DNA of 64,000 nt from Clostridium sp. MCC353 (GCF_018785315.1 NZ_WQPN01000006.1:1-64000); one strand, 5' to 3'; positions 30,989 through 41,114 are shown, counted from the first letter of the stretch. Notes: generated by a model from the sequence alone, not told the origin. A program made the numbers and translations.

Positions 30989-33310
30989 CTATTCCTTCAC
31001 CTTTTTTCTGTATTCATAGGGAGTCATCCCTTCTAATTGTTTGAACGCCCGCCCGAACTGGTCGCCATTTTGATACCCTGTTTTTAACGCAATCTCATTG
31101 ATATTAAAATTGCTCTCAAACAGCAGCTCCTTGGCCTTCATCATGCGGAACCGGGTCAGATACTCTTTAAAATTCTGTCCTGTCTCTTTTTTAAACAGGC
31201 GGCTGATATAGCTGCTGGTTAAATCCAGACGCATGGACATTTCGTCTAAACTGAGCGGTTTTTCATATTCATTATGTATTATGTCGATCACCCGCTCTAT
31301 GTTGGGATCGATTCTCTTGGCGCTCATGTTCTCTCTCTGGATTTTATCGATCATATCGCACAGATAATCCACAATTTCATCGGAATCTTCAAATACTTTT
31401 TCAAAATTAACAAGAGTATAGGCCAGTTCGTTGGCAAGCCCCTGCATATTTTCCTGAGTAAGATATCCGATCAGAATTGATATGATATCCTTGTAAAAAT
31501 AGCCGTACTGCACCGCAAAAACCACGTCATTGCGCAGATATTCCCTAAGTTCCACAATAACCTGTTTTACATTCTGGAACTTCCCCGCCTGAAGGTTGTT
31601 CTTTAAAAATGTCTGATAGGGGTATTCCGGGGTATGATAATCTTCCGTTAAACGCTTGAGCTCACTGCTCAATATCATGGAATCGGCTCCGAGCACATAG
31701 CTGTACTTTCTGGCATTATTCACATCATGATAGGAGCGGTATATATTTTCCAGCCCCCTGTAATATTCTCCGATCAGGACCGTGGGCGGGAAATGATAGT
31801 TTTCTTTAATAAAGTCCTGGATGATTTCACATTTTCTTTCGATTTCCCGCTCCTTATCCGTCCCGTATTCCGCCTCTTTTAAACCGGTCAGCACAAGGAT
31901 CTGCTTCGAATCCTCGTAAAAAGCTTCCTGAAAGCACATATCCTGGAACTGCTGTTTTACAAAGGCTAAAATATCACGTTTTAAATCTCTTTTTTCTTCT
32001 TTCTCCATACAATAGGTGGCTTTTGTATAACCCTTTGCAAACGAGATGGAAACGGCCGCAAAATAACCATTCATAGGTATTTTGTAATTCTCCGCAGCCT
32101 GGCTGATTTCTGTCAAATCGGTGATATCCTGGTTTACCAGGCGGATTAAGAAATAGTTCTTCAGCCTCTGCCGGTTGTCTTCTACCACTGACTTCAATAC
32201 CTCATTCTCACTGACCACAGATTTATGGACGTCCATCTTTCCGACCATATCCTGGACCGCAGCCTGTACAGCCTGAACATCCGGCGTTTTTCCGTAAATA
32301 TAACCGCGGCCATATGATTTTTCCCCATTCTTTTCCCCGAGCAGCAGATCCCTGATCACCTGGATCGGGGTGTTCATCTCACGGGCCAGAAGGTATGTAA
32401 TAAATACCATGGATGAAATGATGACTACAAATACCAGAAGCAGGGTATTCGTTATATTCTTAATGGAATAGTCGATTTCCGCCACCGGGATCACCGACAT
32501 ATAACGCCAGCCAAACGCTTCGGAGACCACGCTGGAAACCAGCAGTTTTTCCCCATTGGCCACACAGTTATAGCTGCCCGGTTCCGGTTTCAGCCACGGC
32601 CGCCGTTCCGCCTGGGCAATGTGGTAGATATCCTTACCTTTAGAAGTCATCAATGCGTCTTCCGGCCCGAAAACCAGCAGATATCCGGTCTTCCTAAGGC
32701 AGACCTGCTCGATATTGTGCAGAAATTCCGACAGCTCCAAATCGATCATAACGGCTCCGCTGTACTGCCCGATGCTTTTTTCCAGAAGCCTTACCATCTG
32801 GATTGATTTTTGTCCGCTCCCGTTCTCAGAGACTACAAAAAATCCGCGGTCTCCGGCTTCATATCTTTTTTCCAGTTGTTCCTTGTTTTCCATTGAAAGC
32901 TTATGAAGGATCCCTTTCTCCTGTGACAGAAGGAGGTCGTTATCCCTGCTGTAGATGTAGATATCCTTTAAATAGCCGTTTCCTTCTTTTACAACATAGA
33001 TTGTATTGATAATTCGGTTGATCGTCTCAGCGCTTTTATAAACGGACAGATCCACCTTTCTGTTGACGAACTCGATAACGGCCGGATCGCTGATCAGCAT
33101 ATCGGAAAGGTTCTGCACATCATCTAACGATTTATCGATCACCTTTTTCGACTGCTCCAGCATTTCCAGATTGGTCTTACCGATTTCCTGATTCATATTT
33201 GATACAAAGACCCGTCTTGAGATCGCAGTGAAGGCGGTCAGCGGCACCAGTATAACAGCCACCAGTGTAATAAATACCCTGATAAAATAACTGCCCTTCT
33301 TCTGTTTCAT
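30989..33310 (-). CDS. Membrane-bound AraC-family regulator with extracellular sensor domain
   Basis: A 773-residue one-component regulator: N-terminal membrane helix (VFITLVAVILVPLTAFTAI), an extracellular Cache-like sensor from about residue 35 to 285, a second helix (LLLVFVVIISSMVFITYLLA), a cytoplasmic linker, and a C-terminal double helix-turn-helix AraC domain (LSLDEMSMRLDLTSSYISRL and NINEIALKTGYQNGDQFGR). This class senses an outside glycan signal, or the binding protein, and switches on its own transporter. It sits between the solute-binding lipoprotein gene and the two permease genes. Confidence 0.9.
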   Translation of the reverse strand: MKQKKGSYFIRVFITLVAVILVPLTAFTAISRRVFVSNMNQEIGKTNLEMLEQSKKVIDKSLDDVQNLSDMLISDPAVIEFVNRKVDLSVYKSAETINRIINTIYVVKEGNGYLKDIYIYSRDNDLLLSQEKGILHKLSMENKEQLEKRYEAGDRGFFVVSENGSGQKSIQMVRLLEKSIGQYSGAVMIDLELSEFLHNIEQVCLRKTGYLLVFGPEDALMTSKGKDIYHIAQAERRPWLKPEPGSYNCVANGEKLLVSSVVSEAFGWRYMSVIPVAEIDYSIKNITNTLLLVFVVIISSMVFITYLLAREMNTPIQVIRDLLLGEKNGEKSYGRGYIYGKTPDVQAVQAAVQDMVGKMDVHKSVVSENEVLKSVVEDNRQRLKNYFLIRLVNQDITDLTEISQAAENYKIPMNGYFAAVSISFAKGYTKATYCMEKEEKRDLKRDILAFVKQQFQDMCFQEAFYEDSKQILVLTGLKEAEYGTDKEREIERKCEIIQDFIKENYHFPPTVLIGEYYRGLENIYRSYHDVNNARKYSYVLGADSMILSSELKRLTEDYHTPEYPYQTFLKNNLQAGKFQNVKQVIVELREYLRNDVVFAVQYGYFYKDIISILIGYLTQENMQGLANELAYTLVNFEKVFEDSDEIVDYLCDMIDKIQRENMSAKRIDPNIERVIDIIHNEYEKPLSLDEMSMRLDLTSSYISRLFKKETGQNFKEYLTRFRMMKAKELLFESNFNINEIALKTGYQNGDQFGRAFKQLEGMTPYEYRKKVKE

Positions 33311-33344
33311 AAGCGCCGCACCGTCCTTTTCACTGATTTAAATT

Positions 33345-34904
33345 TTATTCCATATTTACATTCGCGTTTAATTCTTCCAGAGCGTCTCTAAGGCCCAGCT
33401 TTTCCACTGTTGCGATCAGTTCCGGGTAGGAGGATACCGGTTTTTCTCCGATTATCACTTTTGCCAGGAATTCTGTAGCCGCCTTATTCACGTCGCTGCT
33501 GATCTCCATTGTCTTGGGGCTGGCTTCCATATAACGCACCGGATCCTTCACAATCGTCGTTCCCTCAAACGCTTTTTGATATCCGTTCATCTGCACATCT
33601 ACAACCGGCGGTTTTAAATCAAAAACGCTCGTATAGACCAGATATTCTTCTAACAGCATCTGAACATCATCCGGATTTGTAAACACCATTTTACCATCCT
33701 CGATCGTATATGTCTCACCTTCAAATCCATAAGCGCGGACAAAGATTCCTTCCGGCCCGTACATATACATCAGCAATTCCATCGCCCGTTCCGGATATTT
33801 GCAGCTTGCCGTCACATATTCCTTCTGAGCCCTGTTATCCGCTACTCGGTACATCATACCTGTTCTTGCCTGGAAATTGGGAAGTACGCCGATTTCTGCA
33901 TCTGGCTGGAGCTTGCGCAGTTTTTCCTGTCTGCTCTTGGCCTGGAAAGGTTCCTTAAACGCCATTCCCGTCTTACCTGTTACAAATTTCTCTTCATCCG
34001 TGGACTTGGAATCCACGATCCATTCTTTGTCCAGAACGCCATCCTGATAGGCTTTATTCAGCCAGGTTAAGGCCTCTGTCATACCTTCTTCATCTAAAAT
34101 AGAAGATTTAAACATCTTTTCATTTTCATCGTAATACAGCCCCATTTCCAGGGTAGGCCTGGCATCCACAAAAAGCTGCCAGATCGGATTTGTGGTGGTA
34201 AACGCTCCGATCATTGTGAATCCCACCGTATCATCCTTGCCGTTTCCATCCGGATCCTCATAGGTAAATTTATATAACATATCATATAATTCATCCGTAT
34301 TAGACGGCGGCGTCTGATACCCTACTTTTTCCGCCCAGTCGGTGCGGTACAGCATCGTAACCGGCACCTTGTTAACCGTCGGAATCGTGTAAATCTTACC
34401 GTCGTATTTACAGCTTTCAAAATATTCCGGCGGAAGTTTGCTGTAATTCGGATCCTTTGCGACAGCCTCGTCCATCGGCAGGATCGCATTGTTTTCCACA
34501 GCCTCAGCCAGTCGTTCCGATGTGCTGATAAATACGATATCCGCAATGTTGCCGCCGGCAAAGCCTAAATTGACCTTTTCATCATAAACATTTTTATCCA
34601 CATCTTCCCAAACCAAATCGATCTGGAGTTCTTCCATGACTTTTCTCTTAATGGCTTCGACGGCAGTATCCGACAGCCCGTTTTTCGTCATATAACGGAT
34701 CGTTACCACTTCTCTCTGGCCTTCGGTTTCTGTCTGGCCTTCCTCTTTCCCCTGTTCTGAACTTCCCTGGCTCGCCGTCTCCTGGACAGTTCCCTGGTTC
34801 CCGCTTTCTTTTTTCTCGCTCTTACCGCAGCCTGATAATCCGCTTACCGCCAGCACTGCTGCCAGCGCTGCTGCCGTTATATGTTTCAAACTTCTCTTTT
34901 TCAT
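33345..34904 (-). CDS. ABC transporter solute-binding lipoprotein
   Basis: A 519-residue lipoprotein. The signal peptide ends in the lipobox LSGC (cysteine at about residue 26), followed by a low-complexity Glu/Gln/Ser linker and a large type-2 binding-protein fold (PMDEAVAKDPNYSKLPPEYF, GKIYTIPTVNKVPVTMLYR, EEKFVTGKTGMAFKEP). It is similar in build to LipO/YtcQ-type oligosaccharide-binding proteins. AAGGAG lies before the ATG, and a promoter is at 34952-34980. It delivers glycan fragments to the permeases at 29184-30985. Confidence 0.92.
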   Translation of the reverse strand: MKKRSLKHITAAALAAVLAVSGLSGCGKSEKKESGNQGTVQETASQGSSEQGKEEGQTETEGQREVVTIRYMTKNGLSDTAVEAIKRKVMEELQIDLVWEDVDKNVYDEKVNLGFAGGNIADIVFISTSERLAEAVENNAILPMDEAVAKDPNYSKLPPEYFESCKYDGKIYTIPTVNKVPVTMLYRTDWAEKVGYQTPPSNTDELYDMLYKFTYEDPDGNGKDDTVGFTMIGAFTTTNPIWQLFVDARPTLEMGLYYDENEKMFKSSILDEEGMTEALTWLNKAYQDGVLDKEWIVDSKSTDEEKFVTGKTGMAFKEPFQAKSRQEKLRKLQPDAEIGVLPNFQARTGMMYRVADNRAQKEYVTASCKYPERAMELLMYMYGPEGIFVRAYGFEGETYTIEDGKMVFTNPDDVQMLLEEYLVYTSVFDLKPPVVDVQMNGYQKAFEGTTIVKDPVRYMEASPKTMEISSDVNKAATEFLAKVIIGEKPVSSYPELIATVEKLGLRDALEELNANVNME

Positions 34905-34951
34905 ACGTTTCTTCTCCTTTTTATTCTGTGCGGGCCCTCACATTTGTTTAC

Positions 34952-34980
34952 ATTTTACTCGTTCATCCTGGTATAAACAA
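34952..34980 (-). promoter_or_regulatory. Promoter of the solute-binding protein / transporter operon
   Basis: Minus strand TTGTTT (34975-34980), 17 bases, TAAAAT (34952-34957). It divides the locus into a GH42-GH92-URO-D part and a transporter-to-sulfatase part. Confidence 0.62.
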
Positions 34981-35032
34981 TCTGTATTTGTTGTTATTAA
35001 CCGTTATTTTTTTACATTTCTGTAGTTTTTTG

Positions 35033-36172
35033 TCAGTATTTCCCATACTTTCTAACTGTTTCCAGGGCTTTTAAGTAATTTCCGGTTTTCGCTCCGTACT
35101 GCACCGAATTTGTGGAGCCGAACAGAAACCCTCCGGCCGGCATCAGGATATCCAGGTTTCTTCTGACTTCCTGTTCCACTTCATCCGGCGTTCCCTGCAC
35201 TAACGTTTCGCACTGCACGCCTGTCCAAAGCGTGAGCCTGTCTCCATAGAGTTCCTTTACCCTGCGGTTATCCATGCCAGCAGATTCCTGAATGGACTGG
35301 TAGCCTTCATAACCGGCTCCGATATAATCCTCCAGAATATCCCAGATTCTTCCGCAGCAATGGAAGAAGGGAATCATTCCATGTTCCTTCATGGTGTCAT
35401 TTACCCGTTTCATCAAAGGGAAAAAGATTCTTCTGAGGGTATCCGGCGACACCATGCATCCGCTGTTCATCCCGAAATCATGTCCCTGCATGCCGATTAA
35501 CACATTGCTCTTGGCACATCGTTCAATGATTTTCCGGTTATAATAGGCCGCCGCGTCTAAGAGCTTCATGATCTCCTCTTCCTCAGACGCCAGAATCATC
35601 ATCTGGTGGGTATAATCCCCCAGGAACGGATCCATGAGGCATTTATAGATATCGATGCTCCTGCATAATACGGCTCTCTCCCCGCCGTATTTCTGCCCAA
35701 AATAGTCGATCAGTTCAAATTGTGATTCTTCCAGATGATCCGCCCTGTAGTACAGCTTTTCAATGTCCTCTTCCGAAATCTCTTCCTTCCCTTCCTCCCG
35801 CTGTACGCATTGGATGGAATCGTTGCTGGCCGCATAGCGGTATACTCTTCCCTTCCGGTCCCTCCAGCAGCCGTCTCCCGATAAAACAGGGGGATCTTCC
35901 ACCCGGTATCCTTTCGGCGGGACTAATTCCACAGTCACCAGATCATAATCCAATTTCTCTATCAATTCCGAATAATCGCTCTTAATGCTGTCCACAACTT
36001 CATCTCTGCGGCCTTCCCAATAGGCTAATGTGGATGCTCTTCTGTTTCTGAAATACGTTTCCCTTCCGATTATCTCCCTCACATGATCATGGTCAATTCC
36101 CCATTCTCCTATGGGAACCCGGTCCGGTTCCCTGTGCATGACCGTCTCCCTCACCCGTTCTTTAGAATTCAT
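35033..36172 (-). CDS. Uroporphyrinogen decarboxylase-like (URO-D superfamily) protein
   Basis: A 379-residue protein with the URO-D TIM-barrel start MNSKERVRETVMHREPDRVP and later PFFHCCGRIWDILEDYIGAGYEGYQSIQ, which resembles the zinc/substrate-binding region of MtaA/CmuA-type methyltransferases of this superfamily. It lacks the full haem-enzyme context, so true haem synthesis is unlikely; such members are frequent in gut glycan clusters and may act on methyl groups or be structural paralogues. It overlaps the GH92 stop by 11 bases with GGGAGG before the ATG. Confidence 0.82.
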   Translation of the reverse strand: MNSKERVRETVMHREPDRVPIGEWGIDHDHVREIIGRETYFRNRRASTLAYWEGRRDEVVDSIKSDYSELIEKLDYDLVTVELVPPKGYRVEDPPVLSGDGCWRDRKGRVYRYAASNDSIQCVQREEGKEEISEEDIEKLYYRADHLEESQFELIDYFGQKYGGERAVLCRSIDIYKCLMDPFLGDYTHQMMILASEEEEIMKLLDAAAYYNRKIIERCAKSNVLIGMQGHDFGMNSGCMVSPDTLRRIFFPLMKRVNDTMKEHGMIPFFHCCGRIWDILEDYIGAGYEGYQSIQESAGMDNRRVKELYGDRLTLWTGVQCETLVQGTPDEVEQEVRRNLDILMPAGGFLFGSTNSVQYGAKTGNYLKALETVRKYGKY

Positions 36173-38321
36173 ACCCGTTCCTCCCGAAATCCTCAGGCCG
36201 GTCAGACAGTTCGAAGCTTATTACGGCGCCGCCGGATATTTCCGCGTGTTCCACATAAGGCCGTTCTAATTCCTTTCCGTCTATCCAGGCCCTTTTGATG
36301 TATTTCTTACCGGCCGCTTTATTTTTCACTTCAATTCTGAGTTCTTTGCCCGTGTTTCCCAGCCGCAGCACGGTCAGGTCAAAAACAGGGGCGCATAATA
36401 AATATTTCGTCTGCCCCATTAACGGATAGAGCCCCATGGCCGAGCACATATAAAACGCGCTCTGGCAGCCCATATCCTCGTTATCTGAAAGTCCCTTCCT
36501 GCCTGGTGTAAAATAAGTTTCCATGCATTCCCGCACTCTCTCGCAGGCTTTATCCGGTCTTCCCGCGAACAGATACAGCCAGGGAACGTGCAGCATAATC
36601 TCCTTGGAACGGTAATGCCCCTCGTCAAAAAAGCGGTCCAGATGTTTTACAAACGCGTCGTTTCCTCCATGCCGTCTCACCAGTTCCGGAAAATCCTGCC
36701 AGGCATGAAATGACCAGCAAAGGCTGTAGGCTTCGTAAAAATAAGGATCAAAAGAATGGTGGGAATGGTAATACCGCGCCGGGTCAAAGGGCTCCACCCA
36801 GCTCCCGTCCGGGTTCTTAGGAGCAAAACATTTTAAATCATCTCTCCATAAATTCCAGATTTTTTCGGATTCTTTCTGATATTTTACTGCCAGCTCCTCA
36901 TGTCCCAGCGCTTCGGCAAGCTTTCCAATACACCAGTCCTGATAGGTATATTCTAAATGCCTCGATACGCAGTTTCTGGGCACATCGGTAGAAAGATAGC
37001 CTAACCGGTCATAGTCCTCCGTAAATCTTCCGTACAGCCACGTATCCGGCGACGCTTCTTCATGGTTTTTTCTCATAAATTGAAGCGCTTTTTCATAATC
37101 GATCCCCTCGATCCCTTTTCTCCTGGCTTCGGAAAACAATACGTCCGCCGAACTTCCGCCCTGTATCATGGCGCTGTGCCCGGCGATCCAGGCGTCCGGC
37201 AGCCAGCCGGTTTTATCCGCAATATCCAGCAGACAGTTCAGCATATCCCGCTCCAGTTCCGGATCAAACAGGGTGACCAGGGAATTGGCGTTTCTCACGC
37301 TGTCCCACAGGCAGTAGTAGTCATTAAAATGTCTGACTCCGCTCTTCCATCCTGAAAATTCCTGATCCGTCCCCAGATCCGACGGCCCTGCGAGCAGCCT
37401 GGCAAACAGGGAATAGAATAATCCTTTCTGTTCCTCCGTACCGCCCTCTACATGGATTCTTTCCAAATACTTTTCCCAGGTGCTGAGCGCTGCCTCATGA
37501 ACGGCGTCAAAGGGCTGGGACGCTTCCTCTTCGATATACTTCCTGGCATTGGCTATGCTGACGAATGAGATTCCTACCGAAAAGCCCACATCCTCACGGT
37601 CAAACGAAACCGTCGCGAAACAGTTTTCACCGAATGCGGACCTCATCGGGTAGAAACCGCGGTTATTCCCCAGCATGCAGCCCTTCATGGGAGCATCGAA
37701 CTGAACGGCAAAATATACGGAATAGGGAAACTGATGGCCCCATCCCCCCACAAAGTCCCCTCTGCCGATGATCTCCGTGTCTGAGAAATGTTCCACAAAA
37801 CCGCCAACGCTGGCCCCTGTGCCGTCTATTCCAATATGTCCCCGGCCGGGCTTTGATTCGCCGGGCAGTTTTCCGGCTGTCTGGATCACTGCCCCGGCAT
37901 CAATCATCACGTTATGACTGACGTTTTCGGGAAACCGGTAGCGGTGGCATCCCACATGATGTGAGGCAGTCAATTCGATCTCTATGTTATTACGGGTCAC
38001 CGCATGGTAATATCCTGCATGGGCTTCTTCTAATTCCAGCTCCATATATGGAGCATGGGCCACGGGTTCGCCCAGATACGGCGTAATCCCCACATTGCCG
38101 TATCTGCTGCCTCCGCCGCTGCCTCCTATGTGGGTATGGCTGAAGCATTTTACCGGGCGGCCCGTGGTATATCCTCCGGTATCCTGAGGGTATATCATAT
38201 CCGCGCCCATCCGCACCACGCCATAAGGCAGATAAGGGCCGCTGAAAAAATTCCCTTTTTTGTCCACTCCCATAAAGGGATCCACAAGGCCCGCATGATT
38301 ATATGTATTATGATCTTTCAT
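36162..38321 (-). CDS. Glycoside hydrolase family 92 alpha-mannosidase-like enzyme
   Basis: A 719-residue enzyme with the GH92 pattern: VDPFMGVDKKGNFFSGPYLP and CFSHTHIGGSGGG at the N-terminus, LWDSVRNANSLVTLFDPE in the catalytic barrel, and LSDNEDMGCQSAFYMCSAMG near the C-terminus with the general-acid/base region. GH92 enzymes are calcium-dependent exo-alpha-mannosidases acting on N-glycan or mannan side chains. No signal peptide, so it acts on imported fragments. Its start overlaps the GH42 stop by 14 bases. Confidence 0.9.
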   Translation of the reverse strand: MKDHNTYNHAGLVDPFMGVDKKGNFFSGPYLPYGVVRMGADMIYPQDTGGYTTGRPVKCFSHTHIGGSGGGSRYGNVGITPYLGEPVAHAPYMELELEEAHAGYYHAVTRNNIEIELTASHHVGCHRYRFPENVSHNVMIDAGAVIQTAGKLPGESKPGRGHIGIDGTGASVGGFVEHFSDTEIIGRGDFVGGWGHQFPYSVYFAVQFDAPMKGCMLGNNRGFYPMRSAFGENCFATVSFDREDVGFSVGISFVSIANARKYIEEEASQPFDAVHEAALSTWEKYLERIHVEGGTEEQKGLFYSLFARLLAGPSDLGTDQEFSGWKSGVRHFNDYYCLWDSVRNANSLVTLFDPELERDMLNCLLDIADKTGWLPDAWIAGHSAMIQGGSSADVLFSEARRKGIEGIDYEKALQFMRKNHEEASPDTWLYGRFTEDYDRLGYLSTDVPRNCVSRHLEYTYQDWCIGKLAEALGHEELAVKYQKESEKIWNLWRDDLKCFAPKNPDGSWVEPFDPARYYHSHHSFDPYFYEAYSLCWSFHAWQDFPELVRRHGGNDAFVKHLDRFFDEGHYRSKEIMLHVPWLYLFAGRPDKACERVRECMETYFTPGRKGLSDNEDMGCQSAFYMCSAMGLYPLMGQTKYLLCAPVFDLTVLRLGNTGKELRIEVKNKAAGKKYIKRAWIDGKELERPYVEHAEISGGAVISFELSDRPEDFGRNGYEF

Positions 38322-40413
38322 CTGTTTTTCTCCTTGAAATTATCAGACTGTGTAAAGGACCGACCTCTTTTATGGCCCCGCATTCCCGTTCCCCTTGATC
38401 GGTCAGCTCTTCCCACGTTCCGTCCAACTTTAATTCTGCGCTGTAATTCCGGCTGAAATTGCTCACAAAAACAATTTCTTCCGTCTCATTCTCCAAAGTC
38501 CTTATGGAAAGATTATTGCTGTTTTTACTGATTTCTACGGACGGGTTCACACCCGCGCCACGGATGAGCGACTGATACAAGCTGATATAAGCGCTTCTTC
38601 TTTCACTGGCTTCCAATTCTTTTTCCGGGTCAGGCATTTTATCATATTTCCCGGCTCCCATGGAAAAGAACAGGCCGGGAACCGTCCCGATCAAATATGC
38701 CCTTCCTTCGCCGTAGTCATGGGAAACCCCGCATACACCGCCTTCCTCATCCTCCATCAGCGGGTCGCCGCCTTCTAAACGGTAAGTCTGTTTCAGATAA
38801 GTCCCATAACCGTGCAGTTCCTCTTTCCCATTCTTTATTGTCACGGGAAAATCTGCCGGCATATTGAAAAACATGTCTTCTCTGGCTCCAAAAACCTGGT
38901 CTAAACCGGCGCCCGGCTGGACGTCATACAGCCATCCCTGTTCATCCACATAAGCCGGACGGCCTTCACAGATCAGGACGCCGCCGTTTTTTACAAATTC
39001 CGCCAGCCGGTTTCCCAGCTTTCTGGATATCAGATATGTCATTGGAATGACAATCACCTGATAGGCGTTGAGATTCTGGTCCAGCATCATCTCTTCATCC
39101 ATCACATCGGCCATATAACCGGCGCTGGATAATATGGCCTTGGTCCCATGTACGGCCAAAATGCTCTCTTTTTCATAACCCGCTTCTTTCCCAAGCCAGA
39201 TATTTTCCGTCGGATAATAAAGAAGAACCGGCGCTCTGCCCGGCGCGGCGCTTAAAATCCGGTTCTCATACCGGTTCATCAGCCGCTCCACCTTTTTGGG
39301 AATTTCCGAATAGACCAGTTCGCTCTCATCCACGCGTAAAAATGTCTGGGAACCTGTAAATTTATGGGGCTGTTCGAATTTTGGAGCTTTATGCCGGAAA
39401 TAAAAAATGCCTTTCGCCCCCGCGCTTATCAAATCCATGACGCACAGTTCCATCATTTTAGGATCAACAGAGATGCGGCTGTAAGTGCCGTACTGCCCCG
39501 CAGGCGTCTCCCCGATCCATAGATCTTTGTTCTGGATTCCTGCGATTGTTCTGGAATAATCGAGGATGAGGTTCTGGTAATATCCGGGTTCCTGATAGGT
39601 AGAGGAATAGATGTCAATCACCGCCAGGTCACAGGGCTTAGCGATCCGGTAATGGGAACCCATCATATTCGGCGTTCCGTAACTATTATGGAACACAGGT
39701 TTCCGGGTATATTTTTTTACGATTTTCACGGAGCTTTCCACCAGCTCCTCAATCGACCAGTTCTGATACGCCCGGCTCATGAGATAGTGGGGAGTGATTC
39801 CCTTTGTAGGAGCGCCCTCGCTGGAATTATAAGGATATATTTCTTCAAATGACTGGTAGAAGACGCCCCACTGTGCGTTCAAATCTTCCAGTTTATCATG
39901 ATAGCGCGCCTTCAGCCATTGCCTGAACCGTTTTCTGGTTGAATCGCAGTCGCAGACCGGAACATTGTACCGCATCTCATTTCCGATCTGGAAACTGCAG
40001 ACCGCCGGATTCTGGTCATAGTGTTTTACGATTTCAGCGATAAATGCCTCCATGTGCGTCCTGTATTCCATGTGGTCGAAACATGCGCTCTGCACGCGTC
40101 TTTTGCTGGCCCTGCCGTCGGTATCCCTCATCTTTAAATCCGGATATTTGTAATACAGCCAGAACGGCGTATCGTTGATTCCGATTCCCATGCATACCTT
40201 CATGCCGTTTTCTCCGGCCAGCCTGACAAATTCGTCCAGCTCTTCAAAATCATACCGGCCTTCCTGATGTTCAATGACCGACCAGCCCGGCCAGATTTCC
40301 GCTGTCCGCACGTAATTGATCCCCAGTCCGCGCATCAATTGGAAATTGCGGCTGAATTCTTCTCTGGGATAGGCGTAATGGTAATAAGTATTGCCTTGAA
40401 TGAATTGGTTCAT
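38308..40413 (-). CDS. Glycoside hydrolase family 42 beta-galactosidase-like enzyme
   Basis: About 701 residues. The N-terminal TIM barrel begins MNQFIQGNTYYHYAYPREEF; the acid/base pair is in SFQIGNEMRYN (Asn-Glu) and the nucleophile in DLWIGETPAGQYG (Glu). A trimerisation/beta domain with VLICEGRPAYVDEQG follows. GH42 enzymes release beta-galactosides or arabinosides in the cytoplasm. The start at 40413 has GGGGGAG just upstream and is preferred to 40482. It is the first gene of the locus, divergent from the plus-strand gene at 40621. Confidence 0.9.
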   Translation of the reverse strand: MNQFIQGNTYYHYAYPREEFSRNFQLMRGLGINYVRTAEIWPGWSVIEHQEGRYDFEELDEFVRLAGENGMKVCMGIGINDTPFWLYYKYPDLKMRDTDGRASKRRVQSACFDHMEYRTHMEAFIAEIVKHYDQNPAVCSFQIGNEMRYNVPVCDCDSTRKRFRQWLKARYHDKLEDLNAQWGVFYQSFEEIYPYNSSEGAPTKGITPHYLMSRAYQNWSIEELVESSVKIVKKYTRKPVFHNSYGTPNMMGSHYRIAKPCDLAVIDIYSSTYQEPGYYQNLILDYSRTIAGIQNKDLWIGETPAGQYGTYSRISVDPKMMELCVMDLISAGAKGIFYFRHKAPKFEQPHKFTGSQTFLRVDESELVYSEIPKKVERLMNRYENRILSAAPGRAPVLLYYPTENIWLGKEAGYEKESILAVHGTKAILSSAGYMADVMDEEMMLDQNLNAYQVIVIPMTYLISRKLGNRLAEFVKNGGVLICEGRPAYVDEQGWLYDVQPGAGLDQVFGAREDMFFNMPADFPVTIKNGKEELHGYGTYLKQTYRLEGGDPLMEDEEGGVCGVSHDYGEGRAYLIGTVPGLFFSMGAGKYDKMPDPEKELEASERRSAYISLYQSLIRGAGVNPSVEISKNSNNLSIRTLENETEEIVFVSNFSRNYSAELKLDGTWEELTDQGERECGAIKEVGPLHSLIISRRKTDERS

Positions 40414-40541
40414 AATCTCCCCCGTCTCCTCCTGATATTTTCTTGCTCTTTCATTGTATCCGGGCCGGCTTTCTGTCTTCAACCCGTAGAATTTTATAAT
40501 TTACGTGAATATTTGACATTTTGGGATAAAAATGTTTTCCA

Positions 40542-40570
40542 TTGCCTATTCCCTAAAAACTTGTTAAAAT
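40542..40570 (+). promoter_or_regulatory. Promoter of the small membrane protein gene
   Basis: TTGCCT (40542-40547), 17 bases, TAAAAT (40565-40570), ahead of GGAGG and the start at 40621. No equally clear promoter for the divergent GH42 gene is seen in the same 200-base gap. Confidence 0.6.
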
Positions 40571-40620
40571 AAAGATAGGAAGCCCAATTGAATCCCTCAA
40601 CTGCAAAGGAGGCTGTATTT

Positions 40621-40866
40621 ATGAAAACATTGACCAGCTCTGCCAACGAATTTATCAAACAATGCCAATGGACAGATCTTGCGCTTTTAAAATTCTGCCT
40701 GTGTGCCATGGGAGTTTTAATCGGATTAGGTGTTTCAAAGAAGAAGAAAAAACCTGTATTTATCGCCGCGCTCGTTATTTTCCTCATCACCTATATACCG
40801 GTCATGGCTAAATATCTTCTTGTATTAAGGCGGCATGTTACTGACTGTGTGGAGGACACGTTATGA
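40621..40866 (+). CDS. Small two-helix membrane protein
   Basis: 81 residues: a polar start MKTLTSSANEFIKQ, then two hydrophobic helices (LALLKFCLCAMGVLIGLGV and PVFIAALVIFLITYIPVMAK) separated by SKKKKK. Similar small proteins in Clostridia are annotated as phosphate-transport-related permeases, without experimental support. GGAGG precedes the start at 40621. Its stop overlaps the next gene (ATGA), so the two are coupled. Confidence 0.75.
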   Translation: MKTLTSSANEFIKQCQWTDLALLKFCLCAMGVLIGLGVSKKKKKPVFIAALVIFLITYIPVMAKYLLVLRRHVTDCVEDTL

Positions 40867-41093
40867 ACCCAATGATATTACTGCAGTTTCAGGGGGCTTG
40901 GGAGCGCTTTAAGAATCATCATCCCAAGTTCCCCTTATTTATGAAAGCCGTATCGGAAAACGCCCTCAAGGAGGGCAGCATTATCGAGATCACGGTCACC
41001 ACCCCTGAAGGCAGGTCATTTCAGTCAAACCTGAAGTTATCCGCGGATGATCTGGAGCTCTTTGAACAAATGAATCAGTTGTTCGGAAAATAA
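40863..41093 (+). CDS. Small soluble protein of unknown function
   Basis: 76 residues starting MNPMILLQFQGAWERFKNHH. An N-terminal helix is followed by a short beta-rich part (SIIEITVTTPEGRSFQSNLK) and a C-terminal helix. No family recognised. Coupled by ATGA overlap to the small membrane protein before it and 21 bases before the EamA transporter, so it is probably a real gene. Confidence 0.65.
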   Translation: MNPMILLQFQGAWERFKNHHPKFPLFMKAVSENALKEGSIIEITVTTPEGRSFQSNLKLSADDLELFEQMNQLFGK

Positions 41094-41114
41094 AATGAAT
41101 GGAACTTTTTAACT

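Noticed and set aside
40494-40790. A minus-strand 98-codon frame over the small membrane protein
   Set aside because: No ribosome site, and it opposes a well-supported plus-strand gene with a promoter and coupled downstream gene.
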